Assembly: GCA_008973525.1 (NCBI GenBank)
Contig: WACJ01000108.1
Span: 806,001-870,000 of the forward strand
From: Stenopsyche tienmushanensis
Taxonomy: Eukaryota; Arthropoda; Insecta; Trichoptera; Stenopsychidae
DNA: 64,000 bases
Reading direction: 5' to 3'
Shown here piece after piece: positions 22,651 through 33,870 of the stretch. The notes under the pieces were generated by a model. It made no database searches, had not been told where the DNA came from, and worked only from the letters and a program-made list of their open reading frames with translations. The translations under genes were made by a program, and so were the position numbers. Each line of letters begins with the position of its first letter. Position 1 is the stretch's first letter.

Positions 22651-22765
22651 ATTGACTGTCTCGGGGGTTTCCGTATACACTCACGCACGGCAGTGATGTT
22701 TTTAGCAGACCTTGCGTTTCGGTGACGTGCAGATATTAACTGATCATTTATCGAATTTGGCCACC
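22650..22765 (-). pseudogene. transposase N-terminal helix-turn-helix fragment
   Basis: Minus-strand translation SARHRNARSAKNITAVRECI followed by RKPPRQSISRR is a linker and second helix-turn-helix start of an insect transposase DNA-binding domain. It shares the RNARSAKNI block with 14770-14905. A minus frame of 71 codons (22599-22814) contains it. Confidence 0.55.
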
Positions 22766-24136
22766 AAACGTCGAATAGTTGACTCGTCAAGACAGTTGTC
22801 ATAATAAAAATCACGCAATGGACAGAGTACTGATTTTGAAAATAAAATTTGATAACTTATACAAGTTTTTCAACACTATAATTTTATACAATAATTTTTC
22901 ATACATTATTAAATTATTTAAAATGAATTTAATAAAATGTTTCTCAAAATGAAATGCATGTCCCACATCATGAAAATTTTGACCATTGCTATAATTGTTT
23001 GTCACAATCGATTGCACAATACAAGCTAGATAACATTATTTTTGTATAATAAAAGTAAGATGACGAACATATTCTTGACAATTTTATGTCGTAACGTTTT
23101 CATGTTACACATAAACATAAATAATAATTAATAACAAAAACATGTTTATTAATTTACTGACTCGATCCCAGATTAGAGTTCAAATTATTTCAACGCCGAT
23201 AAGACAAACATTGACATACATTTTAGCTGGAAAAAAATGTCCTACGATCTTAATATAGATTTAAATTTCTTTCTAGGGATGACAGTACATACCTGTGTCA
23301 ATATTTTAATCGCATAAAATATATGTAAATGTCATCCGTCGGCAAAATATAGCAAATTTTATAAAAAAAATATATATATTTATAAATACGTACAGAATTC
23401 AAATATATATACAGTTTTTATATAAACTGACTGAATGTTGTCTTTATATTTCGTTCGTGTTGCTATTTAATATATGCATGTTCATACAATTCAAGTCAAA
23501 ATGAATAAATTTTTGCATTTTATCACGCCGGTACACGCACCACAGATTGATAACCACTATTATATTTAAATATATCGATGCAGTAAACCCTTTTGTAAGC
23601 ACTATTAAAATTTCGTTACAAACTATCAGCTAGTTTAAGAATTATATCAATTTAACGAAATAAAGTTTTATGACTGAGCGAAGTTCAGCGCGGAACGCCC
23701 GGACTGTAAAGTGTTAAAAGGTTTTCGCTATAAACGATTTAAACATCTCTGTGCAGCACGTAATTTTAAAATACGGAGAAATAACTCATCATCTGGATGG
23801 ATCAAAGACAAAAACGTGTCTTTGGATGAAAATTATTATTAAAAATTATTAAAATTTTTTAAACATATTAAAAGTATCGATCAGCAAATTAATATTTTAC
23901 GAAGCGATTCTTACTATAAAATCATAAAAAGATTGATATAGATAGAGCTACAATAGATACATGTTTGGAATTAGCTGATAAATTTAATTTTGAAAAAAAA
24001 CATTTTTATAGAAAATCTTTTGATAAAAAAAACTAAAAATTTAACACGCTAAAAGTAGGCAATCAATTATCACAATTCTTATAAATGTCAAAAAACTCAC
24101 AAATAATGAAAGAATGTTGAAAACCTACAAGCGTTT
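22766..24136. other. AT-rich, no gene seen
   Basis: Very AT-rich with no shared repeat and only short frames. Confidence 0.4.
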
Positions 24137-25201
24137 TTAACTCATTTTAGGCAGGACGCCTATTATTAGGCCTTTTTGCGATTAGTATTGTAATACAGGA
24201 CACAGTACTTTATGTAATATTGATAGTTTTTATCAAAATTGTCACATCAGGTGTTGTTATAGGGATATAATTTAAGTTTTAAGGGAGATATTCAAGTCTT
24301 GAATTTTGAAAAATTCGATCTTTTTTAATACATATTTTAAAAGCTTAAACTTTTAAATGGACGCCCCTTTTTTTTTTTTGTATATTTTGAAAATTATAAT
24401 AAACATCTGGTAAAAAAAGTACGGGATTATAATGAAAATAAGTCTGTCAGTTTTATGATTTTCTTTTTAAGAAGTAGATTTTCTTTTTAAGAATAGTGAA
24501 ACTCGGATAGTGACGCCAATGTAGTACAGTACACGAGACGCTATATAAGCGCCATTCAAGGTTATAAACAAAAATTATCCAAGCGATAAGATTGATGCCC
24601 GTAGCTTAACTATTTCATTCCCTGCGCACATTGCAATGTACAATAATTTTATGTGTTACCCGTGGTGTATTTATTTTCGTTGTTTTGTTGGAAAAAATCA
24701 ATTACTTTTCATTATTCGCATAAAGGAAGACTCCTTTTATTTGATAAACTCAATATTCCACTATGATTTATAATGTATTGCACTGTAATCCGAGATTATA
24801 CTTTGTGTACATTGAAATGTACATATTGTCTCAAAGTTAGTTTGAAATGTCAGTTTACTTGTTGTTGTTGTTGTCATCTAACAAATACTCATTATGATAT
24901 ATCATAATTGAATTCTATGTGAAATTCTATACAAATTATGTACATTTTGATTTTAATTATATTTTTTATTATTAGTCTTCAAATCAGATGTCTTTACATC
25001 ACATTTTATAGTAAAATACATTTTTGTAACATTTTTAATATTGTAACATAATACAGTTTTGCAATTGTAATATATTATTATTAGAATCGGTTAGGCAATT
25101 TAAAAATTATTTTATATCGTTTCAGCTCATTTGTACATTGCAATGTACAAATTACACACTGTATTTTTCTGAATGAAAAAAGTTGGGTCCGAAAAGGTTA
25201 A
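24137..25201. mobile_element. possible piggyBac-like non-autonomous element
   Basis: Bounded by TTAA at 24137-24140 and 25198-25201, the target of piggyBac. The left edge (TTAACTCATTTTAGGCAGGA) recurs with 5 mismatches in 34 at 33664-33697, so it behaves as an element end. The right edge, inverted, begins TTAACCTTTTCGG, which resembles the left only loosely. Inside are three copies of a palindrome built on TTGTACATTGCAATGTACAA (24628, 24806 and a perfect 20-mer at 25131-25150). There is no transposase. The boundaries are my inference. Confidence 0.35.
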
Positions 25202-25257
25202 ATACCAAAAGAAACACTCGATCTCAAATCAAAACGGACCAATTATCCAAGAAAGAG

Positions 25258-25312
25258 TCAACCAAAAGTCTTGGCCGCGGGAAGATTTGATCTTCGTAGA
25301 TCCCCCCACGTT
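25258..25312 (+). repeat. weak LTR hairpin fragment
   Basis: AGTCTTGGCCGCGGGAAGAT followed by a short stem resembles the LTR hairpin region, but only about 30 bases match. Confidence 0.3.
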
Positions 25313-25339
25313 ATGACAAACACACAAAGGATGTGTCGT

Positions 25340-25475
25340 ATGTTTATGGCTCATAACTCGCAAATTTTACTATGACTTTATAGATGGGCGTGCATTAAAG
25401 AAAGTTTGTGTTTGGAATTTGTTTTGCGAGACGTTTGACGGATGCACCATGTTGGCGCGTGTGATATTGCAATGC
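25340..25475 (+). repeat. dispersed repeat of unknown type, copy 2
   Basis: Matches 15714-15810, including GAGACGTTTGACGGATGCAC. It has lost about 25 bp between GGGCGTG and the GGAATTTGTTT block relative to copy 1. Confidence 0.6.
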
Positions 25476-26799
25476 ATGCCGGGTAAACGCTAGTGATTTC
25501 ACACAAGAGAATAGCTACCTAAAATAAATAGCAAACATTTCATTTATTTCTGTCATGTCAATTGAATTATTTGTGTAAGGTGTAGAATTTCGCTTAAAAT
25601 TATTTAGTGGTTTTGAAGCTATAGCGATTTCTACATGAGATTATTTTATCGCATGCGGTGCACAATTTTGCCCGCAACAGCGGCAAATTTGCCGCTTAAA
25701 TTGTGTTAAAAAGGAGTCGAACGAATGGGATTTTCATGAACTAAATACCTCGAATAAGACGGATTTACATCACGCAACGTTATTGCAGAATCGTGTAACC
25801 GTGCTATACAAGGGCCGACTATATTTATGCGGTATACTTTGTGGCGGTATTAATTATTTTAAAATGTGCATAGCAAAATTGCGAACGTGTACAGGTCACG
25901 TCATACCACGCCCCCTCACAGGCAAAACTAGTTGATATAAAATCCGTTTTCGCGTATAACCACATTGTAAGCGGGTCATGTACCACATTTAATATCGATG
26001 CATTATGCCATAAAATCGCCCTGAACAATTCAATTATGAGCACAAACAAAAAGTGACACAACAATGCCCTGTCGAAACGATATTTTGGAGCAGAAATTGC
26101 AATTCAGCCGGTTGCAACACGAATGGTTTATTGCCACACTTAAACGGCGATTGTTTCAAACAGCAATATTAGCGAGACCATTTACGGCAGAAACAATTTA
26201 AGAAAGTGGCGAACGAGTTTCGGGTCGTAAAACATATTGTTTCGGTGCAAAATATCCGTAACCACATTTTTACGAGGCGGCTTTCCACCCAGAATGTTGG
26301 CTCTTTTTCCATATCGATATCAAACAACACGACAGGAAACGATTTGCATAGCAATATATATTTATCATGGGCCGACATGAGGCATCGTGTCTTCTTATCT
26401 GCTCGAACATGCATGCATTTAACCCGTTCTCGGCGCAATAATTACACAGTCGGTTGGGTCGTATTTTTGAGTTATGGGAGCCGTCGGCCGTTTGTTGGGT
26501 CCCCGGGGAAGCATTTGCTGGACCCGATCGATTGCTTTGGTTGGCTCTAGTCTGGCTGAATCGATGGACTTGTATCAATCGAACGAATCTTGCAACGAGC
26601 TTTGTACCCTCGTTAGTTTCAAAAGTTTTCCACTCGAACAGCATCATTAAGTGATCAAAGACGTGGACAGACTGTATAAAAAAACGTCTAATATTTGTGC
26701 AAAAATACATTTTAGCAGGTTTACGTCCATCTTCAAATACATTTTGTTTACATTGGATGATGCCATGCCATGATACAACAATGCAAACATTTTGAATAA
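25476..26799. other. unique non-coding, GC-richer 25600-26650
   Basis: The longest repeat-free, GC- and CpG-richer stretch in the window. Long frames exist on both strands at once (114 codons forward at 26206-26550, 146 codons reverse at 26270-26710), as expected from base composition. Neither has a domain, signal peptide or membrane pattern. I favour non-coding, possibly regulatory, sequence. Confidence 0.4.
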
Positions 26800-27143
26800 T
26801 ACAGGTTATTTCAATAAGAACGCCTAAAATTTATTACATTATAGCAGTTATGTTGTTATAGTAATATCTGTCAAATTTATTATGAATTATTTAATAATGT
26901 ATGGCAAATTATTATAAAAACTTATAATGTTGAACAACGTTCAATAACAACACACAAGGCAGATTTATGCAACAAATTCATAAAAAATTGAACTTCCCAA
27001 ATATTTATTTGAACAAATTTATAATTCATATTTAATGCCATAAAATATTCTTTTAAATAAAAGAAAAATTGAGTAAATATCTTTATAAAAAAGTTGTTTT
27101 ATTTACATTTAAAAATTGAGCGTTCTTATTGAAATACCCGATA
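26800..27143. mobile_element. 344-bp Tc1/mariner MITE-like copy
   Basis: TIRs at 26800-26823 and 27120-27143 match in 21 of 24 positions with core TATTTCAATAAGAACGC and end in TA. The interior is AT-rich and non-coding and aligns in part with 33871-34410 (GGCAAATTATTATAAAA, AGATTTATGC.A.AAATTCA, AATGCCATAAAATATT), so it is an internally deleted relative of that copy. Confidence 0.8.
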
Positions 27144-27552
27144 TTTACAGACGAATAAATGTATTAAACTATAATCGTTAATACGGAGTCAATCAGATCA
27201 AGCGTTATCAAAAAGCTGCTCTATTATAGCCAATTTCTATTTGAACTTTGATTAAGTTCATTGGAAGTGGAAAATTAAAAATTAAATAGAGCGAAATACG
27301 AAGCAGAGCAGAAGAAACTTAACTTTTACTCTGAAATTGTCAATCAGTTTTATTTCCCGTTTAATGAAAAATGATACAAGGTCAATATTTATATATATAA
27401 GTATACAAGTATTTGGTTGTAAAAAATCTATTTAGAATTTACTTGCCTTGCCCAGGCTATGGTTTATGCAGAAAATTTGCACACAAGGGTCGAATCCATA
27501 TTAACAATGCATATATTTTATGACAAAATTATCATGCATTCAATTGCATGCA
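27144..27552. other. AT-rich, no gene seen
   Basis: No recognisable feature between the mariner element and the R1 relic. Confidence 0.4.
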
Positions 27553-28755
27553 ATTATGCACCGCCCGCCCTATTCACCACAGAAGAGCTCCTCATAGTAG
27601 GAAGAAAAATGAAGACAGGGAAGGCACTAGGACCGGATGGCATGCCCGGCGAGATCATCAAACTGATGAGTACCCGGGTATAGTGCTGGGAGCACTCAAT
27701 GCCTGCCTGGCAGAGAAGAAATGGAATACTTTAGAGATCGACGTGTCCATCATTATGAGACGAGCACGACCAAGAAGGACATTCCACTCTGTGGAATGTC
27801 CTCTACAACAGTCTGCTGACAAGAAAGATGCTACACGGAGCAGAAATCATTGCCTTCGCGGATGACGTCGCACTGTTGGCAGCTGCGCAGAAGGTGGCCA
27901 GTGAGCTAGGAATGAGGTAATACACTCGATCCTTTTGTATGGAGCCCCAATTTGGCATGAGTCGCTCAGACATGAAAGCTACAGAAAGAATCTGGATGGA
28001 GTCCAACGGCAGGGAGCGCTCCGAGTCACCACAGCATACAGAACTGTATCTGAAGAAGTGGTGCTAATGATTGCTGGAATACCCCCGCTTGACCTCCAGG
28101 TAAAGAAGAAAGCCTTGGGCTACGAAGATCCTAAAAATCGCAACAAACATGACCAGAAATTGAGGGAAGCCTGGCAACGGAGATGGGATCAGTCCAGCAA
28201 GGGAAGATGGACCCATCGACTTATCCCGGCCATAAGTCTGTGGAGGACCCGGGAACACGATGAAACAACCTATCGCTTGACTCAGGTGCTTACTGGGCAT
28301 GAATGCTTCGGTGCGTACCGGCAAAGAATCATCCGCAGCGCGCCACCACGGCCAAGCGGAGGTCGACGACACAGAGCACACCATCATTGACTATGAGGCT
28401 TAGACATCCCAGAGAAAACTGCTGAAACAAGAATTCGGGGTAGTCAAGCTCAACGTTGACAACATGGTCCACAGCATGATGGAAAGTAAGAAGAACTGGG
28501 ACCTTTGGCGCGAATGCGTAGAAGAGATTCTGAACGCCAAAAAGGGCAGTGAAAGAGCACGCAGAGAATAGGGCCAATCACATAAGGCCAGACTACTTGT
28601 CCTCCTGAAGCAATGTGGAAAACAATACCAGGAGGACAGAGAAGGACACGGTTTAGTGGGTACAATCCTACACTACCCGCGAATGGTGTCTTGGCTTGTA
28701 AGAGCCCATCCGTGGAATACCGTGGATGCGAAGATTCCCCTCCCACAGGGTAAAT
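27553..28755 (+). pseudogene. R1-clade retrotransposon ORF2 relic and 3' UTR
   Basis: Second R1 copy, with different deletions from the one at 9.2 kb. FTTEELLIVGRKMKTGKALG then PDGMPGEII (27565-27665) is the start of the reverse transcriptase. After a frameshift comes YPGIVLGALNACLAEKKW. A large deletion follows, and sequence resumes in a third frame at 27786 with TLWNVLYNSLL and the catalytic box AFADDVALL (FADD at 27855-27866, both aspartates present), closed by a stop at 27918. A 151-codon open frame (27935-28390) then holds ILLYGAPIWHESLRHESYRK, RTVSEEVV, a WDQSSKGRWTHRLIPAISLW block and TYRLTQVLTGHECFGAY. The 3' UTR (GGGCCAATCACATAAGGCC, then TTTAGTGGGTACAATCCTAC) ends near CCCACAGGGTAAATAAG at 28742-28758. 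Confidence 0.9.
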
Positions 28756-28758
28756 AAG

Positions 28759-29033
28759 ACATATCTTCTTCATCGATCTTATTAATTACGCTCCCATATT
28801 TTTGTTATACATTTTGCTTGTTATGGTGGAGGGAACTGTTTTCCAAGAGACTATTTAATTGGACTTCATTTAAATGTAGCACACAATATAATTTATTATA
28901 TACAGGGGAAAATCTAACTTAACGTCTATTATAACAAAATATGATAAATTTTTTAAGAGATTTTTAAAAATATATAATATGAACTAACAATAATTCTTAC
29001 CAGAGGACTGGCGAAAGGAATAAGCAGTAAATT
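28759..29033. other. spacer before inverted arm
   Basis: AT-rich, nothing recognisable; less than 300 bases. Confidence 0.4.
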
Positions 29034-29141
29034 AACAATCATGTATATTATTCAAATAATCAAATTATTTGATTGATTACTAAAGCTATAATTTTGATAT
29101 AAGCAACTATATCGCTTTGTTGATACACCAGGGAACTGTTT
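29034..29141 (-). repeat. inverted arm, left (pairs with 30460-30578)
   Basis: Read in reverse it begins AAACAGTTCCCTGGTGTATC and GCGATATAGTTGCTT and ends in ACATGATTGTT, as the right arm does. The two are inverted copies about 1.3 kb apart, diverged by small indels. Confidence 0.7.
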
Positions 29142-30459
29142 TTGTGCATTATAAAAACGTATTAGGTAATTATCTTTTAGATTTAACTACGAAATATGTA
29201 ATAATTGATAGTTTTTCAGAGTTTATTGTGAAACGCCCGTACACCTCGAGTAGTTATTTTAGCTAGAAATCGCTTGATTGTTTGCTTGTTATTGTGCGCA
29301 TTTGTGTATTTTTCATATTTATCCTCAGATCCCTATGGAATATGAGAGCAAATTTCACATTTGAGTCAATATTTAACATAGTGTTTTCAATTTCCTGACT
29401 AGTTGAAAAACTTCGCATTCAAATTGTTTAAATAGAATCAACAGCATTCGTTAGAATCGTCGATAAAAAATGCATTCAATTCAAAGTTTTGGCAAATTAG
29501 AGATTGTGTTTTTATGCGATATGAAGATACATATTTTCATTAAATCGTATATTTAAATTTATTTAGGAAGTATAAAATAATCATGTTCCAAAGGTATTTT
29601 TAAAAATAGTTGCAAGGGGGGACCCTTGCATTATTTCCATGTATTGAATCTATGATTTGTAGATTTACATAGCTCCGAATTTAAAACACTGACAGAAAGT
29701 TGCTTGCTTGTAGCTCATAATCGAATTTGACATATCCGGCCTTTCCTAATTTATTTCCCGGATATACATTTGAATACCGGTTTAAAACTTGATATAAAGA
29801 CATAATAATGTTAATTTTGAAACGACGTCAACGAGTAACATTACCATCTTGCTTAACATCCCGTCCTTGCAGCTATTATAAAGCACAACTTCTTTTGTCA
29901 TCCAGACAAATATGTATTATATATCCGTTCCGAGACAACTTTTGCTATGGTCTATGAATTTATATGGGAATGCTGGACATAAATATTATTCACATATTCA
30001 GCTTGAAATTCTATGATAATTTTTTCGATTCGATTCCACATTGTCCATTTTTTGAGGTCGATTTGAATATAAAATGATTGAAAATGGCCACAAAAGACCT
30101 CTTCCATACGAGCAGATCTCATTTCTAGAATTATAATATATATTAAACTCCTCTTATGTAAAATATCTTGACATTTCATAGCTCAAGAACAAGACCATAT
30201 AATGTAGGGCCAATCGAGCGTGCTATAGATTTGTGACCACGAGCGTGACCATTTTATGGCTCATCGGCTTCAGCAGTTAAATATATAAATCCAGATTCTA
30301 CTACAATAAAATAATATAAGACATGGGGGTAGAATTAAGCAATAAAGTTGCAAGTCGGTTGTAATGGGTAGTGATTTTCTTATTTATAACACGCTGTATT
30401 TGGAAAGTCAGAGTCATTATTATAGGTTTCGTAGTCAAATATAAAAATATAATACTCAA
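29142..30459. other. spacer between inverted arms
   Basis: AT-rich, no open frame above 75 codons and no transposase motif. If the arms are TIRs of one element, this would be its degraded interior. Confidence 0.35.
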
Positions 30460-30578
30460 AAACAGTTCCCTGGTGTATCATTAAGCGATATAGTTGCTTT
30501 ATATTAAGTTGATTAAAAGAATGACTCCAAAAATCAATCAAATTATTAAATTATTTGAAAAATATTACATGATTGTTT
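30460..30578 (+). repeat. inverted arm, right (pairs with 29034-29141)
   Basis: Starts AAACAGTTCCCTGGTGTATC. The ACAGT-CCCTG edge also resembles the ACAGTCCCCTG block in the dispersed repeat at 31546, so these may belong to one broader family. Confidence 0.65.
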
Positions 30579-31545
30579 ATAAGACCAGTTTATTCTTATG
30601 TATGTATATCTCAGAATATTGTGAACAGTCCCCCTGTCTATACATTGAATTACGTACCAAGTAGTCTGCAACTTAAACTATTGCATTAAATTCTTATTAT
30701 TTACAGACTTATTTTAGTGACGCAGAAACAAAGTCTACATCGTTTTAAATGCATTTTCTCTAAACTACTTTTTCAACATGGTTGACATAATATCTCAAGT
30801 TGTAATTAATTGATTTACTTCAAATTTGATATAAATATTTTATATATTATCCTCTATTGTTCATACCAGATTTATGTCAAAATCTTATTTTAAACAATTT
30901 TTTAATAAATTAAAACTGTGAAAACAAAGGTCAAAAATTGACTTTTTAATTAAAACAGTCATCATTTTGTGAAAATTTTAGATGACTAAAAGAGCTAAAA
31001 TCGTATCAAAAAGGACACGCCCTTTTTTAACCCTTTCGCTTTAATAGCCTATATTTTTTTCTTCATTGAAAATGTTAATAATCAGGTAAAAAAAAATTAA
31101 ATTATTTTTTTTTAAATTTATTTTTATCGAACTTGAAAATACGCCCGAAATTTGTGCCTCTAGGCTAGAATACCCCCTTAACACGTGTATTAAGGGGGTC
31201 AGTCAGTCAAAATAACGTAAATGAATTATATTTTGTGCTATATTTCAAGAAAAACCAATCAAACAATCCCCTGCACGATAACAGGCCAAAATTGGAATAC
31301 AGGGATGCGAGCATAATTAATAAGATCGACGAAGAAGATGGCTAAATCTGTCTCACATTTCTAGAGCTCTACGATAATAAAATCTAAACATAGAATCGAT
31401 TAGAATCCAAATATACTTTTAAAAGGGAAAATACTATCCTACAAATTTTATTTTGATCTCTTATTTAAGCGATAAGACTCAAAGTACAATACTTAAATGG
31501 GAAATTGTATTGAGATTTCAGATATAGAATTTGAGTTATTCAAAA
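30579..31545. other. AT-rich, no gene seen; hairpin at 31172
   Basis: No coding sequence. The only structure noted is the perfect hairpin at 31172-31199. Confidence 0.4.
31172..31199. repeat. perfect 10-bp stem hairpin
   Basis: ACCCCCTTAA (31172-31181) pairs with TTAAGGGGGT (31190-31199) across an 8-base loop that contains CACGTG. The TTAA in each arm leaves open that this is a junction of two piggyBac-type ends. Confidence 0.6.
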
Positions 31546-31650
31546 AAAAGCATAATTTTGCTACTAAAACCGTATTTTTCTTCTAAATACACAATTCACA
31601 TAGACAGTCCCCTGTATTAATATATCAGAAAATGCTTAATATTTCTCAAC
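31546..31650 (+). repeat. dispersed AT-rich repeat, copy 3
   Basis: ATTTTGCTACTAAAACCGTA, CTAAATACACAATTCACATA and GACAGTCCCCTGTAT match 9035-9150 and 13470-13560 in order. Confidence 0.55.
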
Positions 31651-32149
31651 ATAAATATTTTTTTATAATATTGAACATTATTTAAGACAGTATTTTCACA
31701 CAAAAGACAACAGATATTAATAATATTGGGTTGATGCACAAGATCTCACCTTTTTTATTTTTGCTGCACATTGGCAACATGTCTCTATTGAATGCTGTTA
31801 TTTGATGTTATAAAAAGATTAAAAGCTATATTATGACAACGTTCAAACGACAATGTCCACTCCAAAGTTCAACAATCGTGGCAAGATGTCTTTTTTATAT
31901 GTTTGGTGTCGTTAAAAACCAGTAATTTACTACTAGATATTTGAAAAATGATCATATCTTGTACATATTGGCTAAATTATGATAGGATCGTATAAGAATG
32001 TATGAATGTACTATGAATCATACTTTGATTATTGTTACAAATCTACCATACATTGGTTGTCCTGCCCGATTAATTGATCGTCTCAGTATATTTATTTATT
32101 TTGGGGCAGAAAATCAGGCTATATTTTGATCAAAAATATCTATTGATTG
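31651..32149. other. AT-rich, no gene seen
   Basis: Unique sequence without coding signal. Confidence 0.4.
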
Positions 32150-32254
32150 TAATATTAGATGTATCGATAAGTCCTTGCCGATTTTGATAGACGTATGTTT
32201 GTGCCCAGACATTGTTTAACAATCGGCAAAGACTTTTCAATACATCTAATATTA
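32150..32254. mobile_element. 105-bp MITE-like hairpin with 34-bp TIRs
   Basis: Arms at 32150-32183 and 32221-32254 are inverted copies with 3 mismatches in 34; the core is TAATATTAGATGTAT. The ends are TA and only 37 bp lie between the arms. A lone right arm of the same family is at 10782-10815. This fits a mariner-type MITE. Confidence 0.75.
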
Positions 32255-33663
32255 TGATTTCAAAACTATGCACCTAATAAAGTATGATATGCAATTGTAG
32301 CGGCAGGGTTGGCACAACGCAAAAAAGCTAATAAATGCCCACTTATTTAAAATTCATCGATCAGACCCCGATAAAAAGGCCATAAACATGTCAAATTGTT
32401 GAATCGAACATTTAAATAAAGGTGATACGGAATGAAAAATTCGATTGTCGACGAGTGAGAATTCTTAGGTGCGAACAAAATGATTTATTCAACGTGAAAG
32501 TTGACCTGCAGCACAATGGCCAAAATGAATTTCGTTTCGAACTTTTTTTTGGACCACTGTTTAATATACGATTATGTCAAAACAATGACCGTGACTTACG
32601 TCAAGACTCTCGCAGCCGACGGCGAAACAAAATCTTCCGACGATGAAGAACAACAAATGTATTTTTCATCCTCGTGCTTTCACAAGGCAGACGTCGTACG
32701 GAATTTATACAGTTTTCATGAACCATTTCATCTATTTTTATGAGCATCTATTTTTTCGAGAATCCAAGCAAACAGAGCTTGTAATCCGGTGATCCAATAC
32801 GTATTGTATCATAAGAGTCGTTATGCGAACACGTTGGACAATAAATGACGAAAAACCTGATCGCCCTGTCAATCGCAGCGCCCTAGGATGACTCAACTGG
32901 TTAAGGATACGTCCATGATTATTTCCATGTCCGTGACGAAACGCACAATGGCAGAATGACAGCTGTCAAATTAATGCAAATACTGCTATGCCCCCGAGCA
33001 TTCGACCCGTCAAACAAGCTTATCACCACATTAGTCAAGGCTAAGACCGACACACGAATCAATTATAATATCCATTTTTAAATTTTAATGTTCCCAAAAA
33101 CCATATAAATATACGGAGTGTTTGGCGCATGACTGACAATTTTTTTGGGGTCTTTTGCTAAATAAATTCTTCTGGCGGCCCTATTCCGTGGCTCGCACGG
33201 TCTCTAGATCTGACACCAATGGTTTTTTTTTATCGACAGGGATTTACATGGCAGAGGTGCCCATAAACACACACTTAATACATAGGGCTTATCCTACAAA
33301 TCCTCAAAAATATTTTGTCGGTCCATGTGCAAAATACCCTGTATATCTAAACGATATTTTCCATTGGCATTACATATTTCGTCGGCATCCCCATCGCCGA
33401 TACAAGTGCTTATGGCGCCATATCATTGAATTCAAATTATGCGAAAATCAGTATTCAAATTAAATGCCTGTTTTTATGTCATATGATGTTATCGGAGGAC
33501 GTTCAGAAAAACATTTAAAGACCAAGGTCCCAAACCAATGATTAGATGCATCTTATTGCGCATACATTGGCTGGGTACATGGTCATTTGATAAAATAAAT
33601 CCAAGTATTCTGTAATTATTGATCGATCTGTAGATGCGTGTGATGCGTTGGGTGTCAATTGAA
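32255..33663. other. unique non-coding, GC-richer 32400-33060
   Basis: Frames of 74-102 codons at 32422-32743 and 33155-33463 show no domain. The 32400-33060 part is CpG-richer and free of repeats, a candidate conserved region by appearance only. Confidence 0.35.
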
Positions 33664-33697
33664 TTAACACATTTCAGGCGGGACGTCTACTATTAGG
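33664..33697 (+). repeat. second copy of the 24137 element edge
   Basis: TTAACACATTTCAGGCGGGA continues to CTATTAGG and differs from 24137-24170 at 5 of 34 bases. TTAA at the edge suggests a piggyBac-type end. No matching right end was found before 33871. Confidence 0.4.
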
Positions 33698-33870
33698 TAA
33701 AATCAAAAGTAATCAAAATTTCTTCGATGAGCTCATTCACAATTAGTCTGTATTAGATATATTGATAGCCATATTGATAGTATCATCACTATGTTTAATA
33801 TTGATTTAAGTAGTCTAGAAATATCTCTTTACAGGGATAGGTTATGAAGACGTATCGTATGTATACCTAA

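Noticed and set aside
26206..26710. Long overlapping frames on both strands (114 and 146 codons) as a host gene
   Set aside because: They overlap antisense to each other in a GC-richer patch, have no domain, signal or splice context, and fit chance.
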